This document shows, piece by piece, positions 16,601 through 24,483 of a stretch of DNA of 64,000 nucleotides. A model generated the notes under the pieces. That model had not been told where the DNA came from. It searched no databases and saw nothing but the letters and a program-made list of their open reading frames with translations. The number at the start of each line of letters is the position of its first letter. Position 1 is the first letter of the stretch. The DNA lies in assembly GCA_001465015.1 (NCBI GenBank), contig LNEO01000108.1:62001-126000 (forward strand), written 5' to 3'. This DNA is from Deltaproteobacteria bacterium Ga0077539. Its GTDB lineage: Bacteria; Myxococcota_A; Polyangia; Polyangiales; Ga0077539. Both the position numbers and the translations under genes were made by a program.

Positions 16601-18067
16601 CCGACGATCAACGAGCGCAACATGGGCATGGACCGCGACACGGACATGGACATGACGCCGGACCACCTCGATCGCGACGACGACGGCGACACGCTGCCGA
16701 CGGCGGCCGAGCTCGGGATGGGCGGCTTCATGATGCCGCGCAACACCGACGCGATGGTTCCGATGGCCGAAGGCACAGCGGACATGGTGCCGGACTACCT
16801 CGATCGCGATGACGACGGCGACGGGATCCCGACGCCAGTCGAGCTTCGCCTCGAGCCGATGCCTGCGATCGACATGGACGGGGTGCCCGCGCACCTCGAC
16901 ACCGACAGCGACGGAGACGGCGTGTTCGATCGCGTCGAAGCTGGCGCTGATCCCACGATGCCCGCCAACAGCGACCCGATGGCTGCGATGGGCGATCTGC
17001 CGGACTTCCTCGACCTCGACAGCGACAACGACTGCCTTCCCGACAGCGACATGCGTGAAGCGGGCGCTGCGCGCACCGATCCTCGGATGCCGAGCGAGAG
17101 CGCGAACACGAACTGCATGGCCCCGACGAGCATCTGCAGCGCCATGCTGGGCCGCTGCGTCTCGCCCGAGGACATGGACGGCGACGGGATTCCCGACGCC
17201 GACGAGCGCCGGCTGGGAACCAACCCGATGAACCCCGACAGCGACATGGACGGCATTCCCGACGGCCGCGAAGTGGGTCCGGGACCGATGTTCATGGGCC
17301 GAGACACGGACATGGACGGCATGATCGACGCGCTCGATCCCGACGACGACGGTGACGGCATCCCGACGCGCGACGAGCTCGGCGCCGACGCGATGATGCC
17401 GCGCAACACCGACGGAAGCGTGCCCATGGGTATGGGCACGAGCGACATGATCCCGGACTACCTCGACGCGGACGATGACGGCGACGGCATCCCGACGCGC
17501 ACCGAGCGCATGGCCGAAGGGATGATGGACCTCGACATGGACATGACGCCCGCGCATCGCGACCTCGACAGCGACGGCGACGGCGTGGCGGACTCCGTGG
17601 AAGCGGGCGCGATGCCGGGTATGCCGGCGGACACGGATCGCGACGGCAACGCAGACTTCCTCGATCGCGACTCGGACAACGACTGCTTGCCCGACAACGA
17701 CATGCGCGAAGCCGGCGGTGCCCGAATCGACCCCGCCATGCCCTCGGCGATGGCGAGCGGAAACTGCATGGATCCGACGCCCGTATGCGACACCATGCGC
17801 GGCGTGTGCGTCTCGACGATGCCCGACGGCGGAATGCCCGACGGCGGATCGCAGGACGCCTCGCGAGACGGCGGCGCGTCGGATGGCGGCGCGATGGACG
17901 GCGGCGCGCCGTTCGTTGGCGTGCTCTCTGGCGACGGCGCTTGTGGCTGCCGCGTTCCTGCGGCGCCCTCGAGCGACGAGCGTGGCGTCGTCGCGATGCT
18001 GGGCCTCGGCGCGCTGGGCCTCGTGCTCGGCGCACGTCGCGCGCGCGGTCGCCGCAAGGCGGCCTGA
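13619..18067 (+). CDS. Giant exported TSP3-repeat (calcium-type) protein with MYXO-CTERM-like tail
   Basis: The 1,482-aa protein has a signal peptide (MKHKPMTSLWSLAAMLVVML, cleavage near AEA). Residues about 25-280 hold beta-sandwich-like domains and about 285-400 an Ig-like domain. A Cys cluster near 400-480 includes CNNVDDNCDGMTDE, the MopE-type metal-binding motif. Residues about 493-1352 are Asp-rich thrombospondin-type-3-like repeats (DTDMDGIPDFRDPDDDGDG) expected to bind Ca2+. A Gly/Asp linker (DGGMPDGGSQDASRDGG) precedes GDGACGCRVP, a hydrophobic helix (GVVAMLGLGALGLVLGA) and an Arg cluster, the tripartite sorting tail of myxobacterial surface proteins. It is probably a cell-surface or fibre protein. 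The DNA repeats are long and similar, so copy number could change by recombination. Confidence 0.88.
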   Translation: MKHKPMTSLWSLAAMLVVMLFGAAAEATHFRYATINWNVPDPVMAPRTVRFVIQHAWRVDTFQDTLTFNFGDGTTATQTFVGQAGMTPPRIVMASAGVTGGVIGTGVDAGGAGYVVFEMIVSRTYAGAATEFTAFFSSCCRISGLQNGAGDASYRIETRVSLAGGNTGGPVTATLPVLPLQNGGVRTFGFPATDPDGDVVTCRFATGTETGLPGGGMPFVPFVPAGGARPMILGVMGGRCELSWNLAMAVVGQRYVLHFMLESTRGGVVSRTPTDLVIEIVARPPPTCLISGTMPASASATVPAFVGTPITRTITGTQAMVMAGDNLNLTLSATGLPMGATLTPAMGTQLSPFSTVFNWTPSAADQGRTVVVQVLYRNTNNGSGACSLSVQVPICTNTGMACAVGVGACRRMGTLVQCMPGGPLACNVAAGTPVMETCNNVDDNCDGMTDEMNANCTGATPICNSTMMRCVGCTNDMQCMPGQACSAMGTCVDRDTDMDTIPDRLEFGPGGAGMPRDTDMDGIPDFRDPDDDNDNVLTRDELGAGGFMMPRNSDSTVPAGEGTADMLPDYLDPDDDGDGVPTRTERGTGAAPTNSDTDMLPDFLDRDDDGDTVPTAAELGGNPMMPRNTDAMLTGGDMLPDYLDVDDDADSILTSVEVGAGGFRMPTNTDAMLMGGDANPDFIDPDDDGDGVPTRTERTAGILTNHLNQDSDADTIPDNVELSARGGAGPFSGINTEMTGGIDALDTDSDGDGVLDSVEAGPMPRMPVDTDTDGTADFRDLDSDNDCRPDAMEMGAARIDARMPNVNADANCTMALPFCNTAVGACTADRDTDMDGIGDLAEFGPGGSGMPRDSDMDGIPDFRDPDDDGDGVLTRVELGPGGFMMPRNSDGTVPMGEGTADMIPDYLDPDDDGDGVPTLNETGADPTMPRDTDMDGTPDFRDRDDDGDSIATAAELGMGGFMMPRNSDSTVPMGEGTSDMNPDYLDADDDGDGVPTINERNMGMDRDTDMDMTPDHLDRDDDGDTLPTAAELGMGGFMMPRNTDAMVPMAEGTADMVPDYLDRDDDGDGIPTPVELRLEPMPAIDMDGVPAHLDTDSDGDGVFDRVEAGADPTMPANSDPMAAMGDLPDFLDLDSDNDCLPDSDMREAGAARTDPRMPSESANTNCMAPTSICSAMLGRCVSPEDMDGDGIPDADERRLGTNPMNPDSDMDGIPDGREVGPGPMFMGRDTDMDGMIDALDPDDDGDGIPTRDELGADAMMPRNTDGSVPMGMGTSDMIPDYLDADDDGDGIPTRTERMAEGMMDLDMDMTPAHRDLDSDGDGVADSVEAGAMPGMPADTDRDGNADFLDRDSDNDCLPDNDMREAGGARIDPAMPSAMASGNCMDPTPVCDTMRGVCVSTMPDGGMPDGGSQDASRDGGASDGGAMDGGAPFVGVLSGDGACGCRVPAAPSSDERGVVAMLGLGALGLVLGARRARGRRKAA
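15095..17650 (+). repeat. Long in-frame TSP3-coding repeat array
   Basis: Irregular tandem units rich in GACACGGACATGGACGG and GACGACGACGGCGACGGCGT encode Ca-site loops of the type DxDxDGxxD. Larger blocks of roughly 200 bp (Asp-rich loop, GGFMMPRNSD, EGTADMxPDYLD) recur along the array with few changes. It is assembly-prone and recombinogenic. It is a protein repeat, not a CRISPR or satellite. Confidence 0.85.
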
Positions 18068-18090
18068 TCACCGCGCCGGGGGGCGCGTGA
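18068..18090 (+). terminator. GC hairpin after the TSP3 gene
   Basis: TCA-c-CGCGCC / GGGG / GGCGCG-TGA forms a stem of nine pairs with one bulge, directly after the stop codon. There is no U tract, so it may be a Rho-type or stability hairpin rather than a classical intrinsic terminator. Confidence 0.45.
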
Positions 18091-18128
18091 TTCAACGTAG
18101 GGGGTGCGGCTGACCGCCAGGCGAGCGC

Positions 18129-18134
18129 TACACT
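18129..18134 (+). promoter_or_regulatory. TACACT -10-like box
   Basis: It lies nine bases before the TTG start of the lamin-tail protein, with TGACCG upstream at 18111-18116. The same hexamer stands before the genes at 57636 and 60219. It suggests transcription starting at or very near the start codon. Confidence 0.35.
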
Positions 18135-18143
18135 GCGCTGGCT

Positions 18144-19943
18144 TTGCGATGGCTCATAGCAGCGCTGCTGATGGCTTCGCCCACGGTCGCGTGGGCGCAC
18201 CCGATCGTGCCCAACGGCCTCGCGGACGAGTGGCTCCCGCGCGACGCTCCGGCGACCGACAGCGCGTTCATCTTGCGCGATCGCGAAGAGCCCGGCGAGC
18301 TCGTGTGGCGCGACGCCGCCGGTGACGCGCGGGGCGCCGTGGACGTCACGCAGCTCCGCGTCCACGGAAACCCCGACGGCATCGGCCTATTCGTGCGGTT
18401 CACCGCTGCGCCACCGGCGTGCGCCATGATTCAAGTGGCGATCGACCTCGACCGCGCGAGCTCGAGCGGCGCGCTCTCGTTCGACCGAGATACAAGCACA
18501 CGAATTCGAGCGGACTCGCGCGCCGAGTTCATCGCGGTTGCGACAGCGTCCGGAGGAACGGTGCGCGACCCGTCGGGCCGCTCCGTGGGGACGTTTGGCG
18601 CGGCCGTGGGCGCGGACGGGCTCGAGATGTTCATCCCGTGGACAGCGCTGGGTCGCGCGAGCTGGCCGGTGGGGGTTCGACTGTCGGCGGCGGCCTTTTG
18701 CGCGAGCGACGGAGCGCAGCCCGACCCGGTCACGTCGGACGCGCTCGCGTCGCGCGTTCACGACGCGCTGACGGACTACGGCGGTCCGTCGACGAGCGTT
18801 CGGCACACGCGCGACGAGGTGAGCGACGGGGTGATCGACAAGGTGTTCGCGCTCTACTTCGTGACGAGCGGGACGATCCCGACCGCGCTCACGATTCAAC
18901 GGGTGGCGCCGATGGTGGACCGCGCTCGCGGCGGGGCCTGGTTCGAGCTCGCGAACCGCACGAGCGAAGCGCTGTCGCTCGACGGCTACGCGATCGGCGA
19001 CGAGGGGATCGCTGGCGGTCCCGACGGGCTCTTCGCGCTGCCGTCGGGCATCACCGTGATGCCCGGCGCGTCGATCACCGTGGCCGAAGACGGCGCGGCG
19101 TATCGGGCTGTCTTCGGTCGCGCGGCGAACGTCGAGCTCGGGTCGACGGACCCATCGACGCCCGACGCCGTCGCGTTGACGACCCGAGGACGCGGAGCGT
19201 TCTCGATCGACCTTGCTGGCGACGAAGTCGTCCTCTTCGACGCAGAGCGGACCTTGCTCGACGCGTTCACGTTCAACGGCAGCAGCTTCGGCGGAACGAC
19301 GCCGTACCCAGCGCTCTCGCGCAACTTCGCGCTCACGCGCAATCCGAGCGGGCTGGACACGGACGACTGTCGAATCGACTTCTTCGCCGCGGGCGCGCCG
19401 TGCGCGACGGAGGCGCACTGCGACGATCGACAGTGCTCGTACTGCGACCGCGGGCTCTGCGCCGATCGCGCCGACGGCCTGCGCTGCACGGCGGGAACGT
19501 GTCCTGGGCAGTGCTCGGTCGGACGATGCGAACCGATGTGCCGCTCCGACGCGGGGGACTCGTCTGCGTCCTCTGATGCGGAGGGTACGGCCGATGCCAC
19601 GGTCGATGGCGGTACGGCAGCGAGAGACGACGCTGGCGATGCGGGCGACGTGGCAGTGACGGACGTGATGGATGACATGCGCCGAACGGACGTGACTGAT
19701 GTCGCTACGACGATGGACGTCACTGCGCTGCAAGATGTCACCGACGCCCGTCGTGACGCGCTCGCGACGGACGTCGACGGCGCTCTGGTGAGCCCTCCGC
19801 GCACCGGTTGCGCGTGCCGCAGCGCGGCGACGGGCGGCTCGACGCGCCCGGTCGCGGCGGCGCTGGCGGTGCTGGCGGCGGTCTCGGCGTTGCGGATTCG
19901 CCGCGAAAATCGCGGTCAGCGGCGCTCTCGGCCCGTTGACTGA
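18144..19943 (+). CDS. Exported lamin-tail-domain protein with Cys cluster and MYXO-CTERM-like tail
   Basis: The frame opens at TTG 18144, giving RWLIAALLMASPTVAWA as signal peptide; no in-frame ATG would preserve it. Residues about 20-230 look like a beta-sandwich, GLADEWLPRDAP onward, as in DOMON/CBM9-like surface domains. A lamin-tail (LTD) segment follows at about 255-410 (WFELANRTSEALSLDGYAIG, FALPSGITVMPGASITVAED). A cluster of about twelve Cys sits at about 415-470. Then comes a Asp/Thr/Val-rich linker (TDVTDVATTMDVTALQDVTD), GCACRSA, a hydrophobic helix (PVAAALAVLAAVSAL) and Arg residues. The tail matches that of the preceding giant protein, so both may be handled by the same sorting system. 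Function unknown; 599 aa. Confidence 0.8.
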   Translation: MRWLIAALLMASPTVAWAHPIVPNGLADEWLPRDAPATDSAFILRDREEPGELVWRDAAGDARGAVDVTQLRVHGNPDGIGLFVRFTAAPPACAMIQVAIDLDRASSSGALSFDRDTSTRIRADSRAEFIAVATASGGTVRDPSGRSVGTFGAAVGADGLEMFIPWTALGRASWPVGVRLSAAAFCASDGAQPDPVTSDALASRVHDALTDYGGPSTSVRHTRDEVSDGVIDKVFALYFVTSGTIPTALTIQRVAPMVDRARGGAWFELANRTSEALSLDGYAIGDEGIAGGPDGLFALPSGITVMPGASITVAEDGAAYRAVFGRAANVELGSTDPSTPDAVALTTRGRGAFSIDLAGDEVVLFDAERTLLDAFTFNGSSFGGTTPYPALSRNFALTRNPSGLDTDDCRIDFFAAGAPCATEAHCDDRQCSYCDRGLCADRADGLRCTAGTCPGQCSVGRCEPMCRSDAGDSSASSDAEGTADATVDGGTAARDDAGDAGDVAVTDVMDDMRRTDVTDVATTMDVTALQDVTDARRDALATDVDGALVSPPRTGCACRSAATGGSTRPVAAALAVLAAVSALRIRRENRGQRRSRPVD

Positions 19944-19975
19944 ATGGCCATTCATTATTTCTGAATCGCCATTCA
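19941..19975. promoter_or_regulatory. Paired 14-bp palindromes, likely TetR-family operator
   Basis: TGAATGGCCATTCA (19941-19954) is a perfect palindrome. TGAATCGCCATTCA (19962-19975) repeats it with one change. Their starts are 21 bp apart, two helical turns, so two dimers would sit on one DNA face. TGAATG...CATTCA half-sites resemble operators reported for TetR-type FadR regulators of fatty-acid breakdown, which fits the lipid-degradation genes downstream. No regulator gene is in the window. Confidence 0.65.
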
Positions 19976-20116
19976 GTGGGCTTGCGCTCGTCGTGGTCGC
20001 GCGGGAGACTCCGCGGCGCGTTCGGTGAAGAGAGCCCGACCGGGGACCTGGCGTTGTGCCGGGCCGCGGAGCGGGACCCGACGCGCACAACACACAGCAG
20101 TCTGCGAGGTTCAGAG

Positions 20117-23116
20117 ATGTCCGAGCTTCGGTTCGACGGTCGCGTGGCGATCGTCACAGGTGCGGGAAACGGCCTCGGGCGGTCGCACGCCCTTCTGCTC
20201 GCGAGCCGCGGTTGCAAGGTGGTCGTCAACGACCTGGGCGGCGGTCACACCGGCGGGGGAAAGAGCAGCGAGGCGGCCGACCGCGTGGTGGCCGAGATCA
20301 AGGCGGCGGGCGGCGACGCGGTGGCCAACTACGACTCGGTCGAGGACGGCGCGTCCATCGTGAAGAGCGCGACGGACGCGTTCGGTCGGCTCGACATCGT
20401 GATCAACAACGCTGGGATCCTTCGGGACGTCAGCTTTCAGAAGATGTCCGAGCAGGATTGGGAGCTGATCTATCGCGTCCACGTCCTCGGGGCCTTTCGC
20501 GTGAGCCACGCCGCGTGGAACTTGATGCGCGAGCAGGGCTACGGACGAATCATCATGACCGCGAGCGCCGCGGGCATCTACGGCAACTTCGGCCAGGCGA
20601 ACTACTCGATGGCGAAGCTCGGCGTGGTGGGCTTCGCGAGCACGCTCGCGATCGAAGGCGCCAAGAAGAACGTGCGGGTGAACACAGTCGCGCCGATCGC
20701 GGGCTCGCGCATGACCGAGACGGTGCTTCCGAAGAACCTGCTCGACGCGCTCAAGCCCGAGTACGTCTCGCCCTTGGTGGCGTACCTCTGCCACGAGTCC
20801 TGCGAAGAGACGGGCGGACTCTTCGAAGTGGGCGGCGGCGTGATGAACAAGCTCCGGTGGGAGCGCACCGCGGGCAAGAACTTTCCTGTTGGTAAGCCTT
20901 TGTCGATCGAGCAGGTGCAAGCCTCGTTCAAGCAGATCGGCGACTTTTCGAAGTCCACGCACCCGACGACGATCCAGGACTCGCTCGAGAGCGTGCTCGA
21001 CAACGTGAACAAGCCCAGCAAGGGCGGCAACGAGTTCATCGATGTGGACGCGGCGCTCGGCTACGAGTTTCCGCCGAGGCACAGCGAGTACTCGCAGCGC
21101 GACGTGTCTCTGTACGCGCTCGGCGTCGGCGCGGGCCGCGATCCGATGGACACCAAGGACCTGCCGCTCGTGTACGAGGGAGCGTCCGAGGGCTTCAGAC
21201 CGCTGCCCACGATGACCGCCGCGATCGCGGTGGGCGAGATCATGAAGGCGGCGATGGAGGGGATGCAGGCGCCGGGGATGAACTACGGCCTCGACCGAAT
21301 CCTGCACGGAGAGCAGTACACCAAGGTGCTGCGACCGCTGCCTCCGAGCGCGAAGCTCGAGCACCGCGCGAAGGTCAAAGACATCTGGGACAAGGGCAAG
21401 GGCGCGGTCGTCGTGACCGAGCTGAAGACCTACGACCAGAAGGGCACGCTGCTGGCCGTCAACGAGGTGAGCACGTTCGTGCGTGGCGCTGGCGGCTGGG
21501 GCGGAGAGCGCGGGCCGAACACGGACGTGGCGATCCCCGAGCGCGCGCCGGACGCGGTGATCGAAGAGAAGACCGACCCTGGCCAGGCGTTGCTCTATCG
21601 CTTGTCGGGCGACATCAACCCGCTGCACGCGGACCCAGAGTTCGCGCAGAACTTCGGCTTCAAGCAGCCGATCCTCCACGGGCTTTGCACCTTCGGCTTC
21701 GCCACGCGCCACGTGGTCAAGGCGATGGCCAACAACGACCCGCGGCTGCTCAGCTCGGTGCGCGTTCGCTTCGCGGACCCGGTGATCCCTGGCGAGACGC
21801 TCGTCACAGAGATCTGGAAAAACGCTGACGGAACTGCGGTCTTCCGCGTCAAGGCGAAGGAGCGCGACAAGGTCGTGCTCACCAACGCCGTGGCTGAATT
21901 TCACAAAGAGGTCCCCAAGGACGAGCAGCCCGCGCCGGCGGCGACCCAGGCTGCGCCGAGCGCGGCGGCCCCGAGCGGCCCGATGCGACCGACCGAGGCG
22001 ATCTTCGCGGGAATCAACGACTACCTCGCAGAGAACCCCGACGTCGCCAAGAAGGTCGGCAAGTCGTTTCTCTTCAAGCTCACGGGCCCGGATTCGGTCT
22101 GGACGATGGACTTGAAGAGCGAGGGCAAGTGCAGCGCGGGCGCGAAGGGCGCAGCGGACTGCACGCTCGAGCTGACCGACGACGACTGGGTCGCCATGGC
22201 CTCGGGCAAGGCCGACCCGATGCAGCTCTACACGACCAAGAAGCTGAAGATCTCTGGCGACATCATGGCGTCGCAGAAGCTCAACTTCTTGAAGAAGATC
22301 GATCCGTCGAAGGTCGCGAAGTACCTGGGCGGCTCGGCGAGCGCACCCGCAGCAACGCCCGCAGCGACGTCGGCGCCCACGACGGGCGGCTCGTCGTGGC
22401 CGTCGGGGCTCGCCGCGGACGTCTTCATCGGCATCGACGACTACATCTCGAAGCACCCCGAGCTCGTGGGCAAGGTGGGCAAGAAGTTCTTGTTCGCGCT
22501 CACGGGTCCCGACGCTTCGTTCGTCATCGACCTGAAGACCGCGCCCGGCGGCGCGTCGGTGGGCGTGGCGTCGGACGCAGACTGCACGCTCACGATGAGC
22601 ACCGACGACTGGCTCGCGATGGCCTCGGGCAAGGCTGACCCGATGCAGCTCTTCACCACGCAGAAGCTGAAGATCTCCGGCGACTTGATGGCGTCGCAGA
22701 AGCTCAACTTCTTGAAGAAGATCGATCAAGCGGCGGCGATGGAGGCGATCGCCCGCGTTCGCGGCGGCGGCGCGAGCGCGGCGCCTGCAGCGAGCGCGGG
22801 ACCGTCGCCGTCGAGCAAGGTCCTCGACGCGCTCGTCGCGCGGCTGACGCAAAACCCTGCGCTCGGCGCAGAGCTCGGGGCGCCGGTGCTCGTCAAGGTG
22901 ACCGACGGCGAGAAGCTCTCGTTCGTGGTGGACGACAAGGGCGCGCACAAGGGCGAAGGTTCGGCGAAGACCACGGTCTCGCTCAGCGAAGAGGCGCTCG
23001 TCGAGCTAGCGAAGGGCAGCGACGTCAAGTCGCTGTTTCAACACGGGCAGATCCGGGTCGACGGCGACGTCGGACCGGCGCACAAGCTGGGAATCTTCAA
23101 GGGCTTGCTGGCGTAG
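20117..23116 (+). CDS. MFE-2-like multifunctional beta-oxidation protein: SDR + hydratase-2 + three SCP2 domains
   Basis: The 999-aa protein copies the order of peroxisomal multifunctional enzyme 2. Residues 1 to about 300 are a short-chain dehydrogenase (TGAGNGLG at 14-21, NNAGILRD, Y163-x3-K167) expected to oxidise 3R-hydroxyacyl-CoA. Residues about 310-600 are a MaoC/hydratase-2 double hotdog with the signature YRLSGDINPLHADP near 492-506. Three SCP2 lipid-carrier domains follow, at about 620-735, 760-880 and 898-999. The first two are close copies sharing MASGKADPMQL and MASQKLNFLKKID; the third is diverged. Ala/Pro linkers separate them. ATG 20117 has GAGG upstream. It is followed 36 bp later by an SCPx-type thiolase and preceded by the paired palindromes. 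It is probably a cytoplasmic enzyme for long-chain or sterol-side-chain acyl-CoA; substrate not shown. Confidence 0.9.
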   Translation: MSELRFDGRVAIVTGAGNGLGRSHALLLASRGCKVVVNDLGGGHTGGGKSSEAADRVVAEIKAAGGDAVANYDSVEDGASIVKSATDAFGRLDIVINNAGILRDVSFQKMSEQDWELIYRVHVLGAFRVSHAAWNLMREQGYGRIIMTASAAGIYGNFGQANYSMAKLGVVGFASTLAIEGAKKNVRVNTVAPIAGSRMTETVLPKNLLDALKPEYVSPLVAYLCHESCEETGGLFEVGGGVMNKLRWERTAGKNFPVGKPLSIEQVQASFKQIGDFSKSTHPTTIQDSLESVLDNVNKPSKGGNEFIDVDAALGYEFPPRHSEYSQRDVSLYALGVGAGRDPMDTKDLPLVYEGASEGFRPLPTMTAAIAVGEIMKAAMEGMQAPGMNYGLDRILHGEQYTKVLRPLPPSAKLEHRAKVKDIWDKGKGAVVVTELKTYDQKGTLLAVNEVSTFVRGAGGWGGERGPNTDVAIPERAPDAVIEEKTDPGQALLYRLSGDINPLHADPEFAQNFGFKQPILHGLCTFGFATRHVVKAMANNDPRLLSSVRVRFADPVIPGETLVTEIWKNADGTAVFRVKAKERDKVVLTNAVAEFHKEVPKDEQPAPAATQAAPSAAAPSGPMRPTEAIFAGINDYLAENPDVAKKVGKSFLFKLTGPDSVWTMDLKSEGKCSAGAKGAADCTLELTDDDWVAMASGKADPMQLYTTKKLKISGDIMASQKLNFLKKIDPSKVAKYLGGSASAPAATPAATSAPTTGGSSWPSGLAADVFIGIDDYISKHPELVGKVGKKFLFALTGPDASFVIDLKTAPGGASVGVASDADCTLTMSTDDWLAMASGKADPMQLFTTQKLKISGDLMASQKLNFLKKIDQAAAMEAIARVRGGGASAAPAASAGPSPSSKVLDALVARLTQNPALGAELGAPVLVKVTDGEKLSFVVDDKGAHKGEGSAKTTVSLSEEALVELAKGSDVKSLFQHGQIRVDGDVGPAHKLGIFKGLLA

Positions 23117-23152
23117 GCCCGCGCACAAGAATTCAACCGAAGGAGCAGTGCA

Positions 23153-24331
23153 ATGGGTCGACGAGTCAACGTGATCGGCGTGGGAATGACCAAGTTCGCC
23201 AAGCCAGGCGCGAGCCCGGACTACCACGAGATGGCCTCGGAGGCGGCGAAGCTCGCCCTCGCGGACTCTGGCGTGGACTACGGTGACATCGAGCAGGCGT
23301 ACGCGGGGTACGTGTTCGGTGACAGCACGTGCGGGCAGCGCGCGGTGTACGAGGTCGGGCTCACGGGCATCCCTGTGTTCAACGTGAACAACAATTGCTC
23401 GACGGGCTCGACGGCGCTCTACCTCGCGCGGCAAGCGATCGAGGGCGGGATGGCCGAGTGCGTGCTGGTGCTCGGCTTCGAGAAGATGGAGAAGGGCGCG
23501 CTCAGCCTGAAGTACACAGACCGCGCCAACCCGCTCGATCAGCACGTCGGAACGATGAACCGCGCGCAGGGCGTCAACTCTGCGCCGTTCGCGGCGCAGA
23601 TGTTCGGCGGCGCGGGGCGCGAGTACCGATGGCGCTACAACACCAAGCGCGAGACCTTCGCGAAGGTGAGCGAGAAGGCGCGCGCGCACGCGGCGAACAA
23701 CCCGTTTGCGCTCTTCAACAACCGCTTGTCGGTCGAAGAGATCATGGCGAGCGAAGAGGTGTTCGACCCGCTCACGCGCTATCAGTGCTGCCCGCCGACC
23801 TGCGGCGCGGCGGCGGCGGTCCTTTGCTCGGACGAGTACGCCAAGCGCAAGGGCATCAGCAACGCGGTCTACATCGCGGCGCAGTCGATGACGACGGACT
23901 ACAAGTCGAGCTTCGAAGACTCGATGATCAAGATGGTCGGCTTCGACATGGCTGCGAGCGCTGCGAAGAAGGTCTACGAGAAGGCCGGCGTGGGCCCCGA
24001 GGACGTCAACGTCGTCGAGCTGCACGACTGCTTCACGGCCAACGAGATCCTTACGTACGAGGCGCTCGGGCTCTGCAAAGAGGGCGAGGCCGAGAAGTTC
24101 ATCTGGGAGGGCGCCAACACCTACGGTGGAAAGGTCGTCACCAACCCATCGGGAGGCCTGCTCTCGAAGGGCCACCCGCTCGGAGCGACCGGTCTCGCGC
24201 AGTGCACAGAGCTCGTCTGGCAGCTCCGCGGCACGGCGGACAAGCGCCAGGTCCAAGGCGCGAAGGTCGCGCTTCAGCACAACCTCGGGCTCGGCGGCGC
24301 CTGCGTCGTGACGATGTACCGCCGCGACTGA
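23153..24331 (+). CDS. SCPx-type thiolase / lipid-transfer protein
   Basis: The 392-aa protein belongs to the SCPx-type thiolase branch that cleaves 3-oxoacyl-CoA (sterol side-chain and branched lipids in characterised members). Cys82 in [11 protein letters not shown] is the nucleophile. HDCF with His291 replaces the NEAF motif of ordinary thiolases, as is usual in SCPx. GHPLGATG with His341 completes the site. AAGGAG eight bases before ATG 23153 fixes the start. It lacks its own SCP2 domain, but three are present on the upstream enzyme, so the pair together recreates the eukaryotic MFE-2/SCPx set. The two genes are surely one operon. Confidence 0.92.
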   Translation: MGRRVNVIGVGMTKFAKPGASPDYHEMASEAAKLALADSGVDYGDIEQAYAGYVFGDSTCGQRAVYEVGLTGIPVFNVNNNCSTGSTALYLARQAIEGGMAECVLVLGFEKMEKGALSLKYTDRANPLDQHVGTMNRAQGVNSAPFAAQMFGGAGREYRWRYNTKRETFAKVSEKARAHAANNPFALFNNRLSVEEIMASEEVFDPLTRYQCCPPTCGAAAAVLCSDEYAKRKGISNAVYIAAQSMTTDYKSSFEDSMIKMVGFDMAASAAKKVYEKAGVGPEDVNVVELHDCFTANEILTYEALGLCKEGEAEKFIWEGANTYGGKVVTNPSGGLLSKGHPLGATGLAQCTELVWQLRGTADKRQVQGAKVALQHNLGLGGACVVTMYRRD

Positions 24332-24466
24332 GGGATCTTCGCAGCGCGCGGCGCGAGCTCATCGCGCGGCGAGCTGCGGCCCATCGAGCGGGAGGGGACT
24401 GAAGCGCACGATCGGGGGGATCGGGGACCGACGTTGTCGCGCGCTGGACGTCGTCGCGTCGGCGTG

Positions 24467-24472
24467 TAGCCT
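24467..24472 (+). promoter_or_regulatory. TAGCCT -10-like box
   Basis: It lies eleven bases before the lipoprotein ATG at 24484, with TGGACG 16 bp further upstream as a possible -35. No Shine-Dalgarno is visible. Confidence 0.3.
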
Positions 24473-24483
24473 TGCGGGTCGCC

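Noticed and set aside
14765-17557. 930-aa minus-strand frame across the TSP3 array
   Set aside because: It mirrors the Asp-codon repeats as Val/Arg/His periodicity; no start signal or family features.
15095-17650. CRISPR-like spacing of repeats
   Set aside because: Repeats are in frame, protein-coding, irregular and without unique spacers of constant length.
20111-22948. 945-aa open frame antisense to the MFE-2-like gene
   Set aside because: Arg/His/Leu/Val-rich translation without motifs, typical of the antisense frame of a high-GC gene; the plus-strand frame has clear catalytic motifs.
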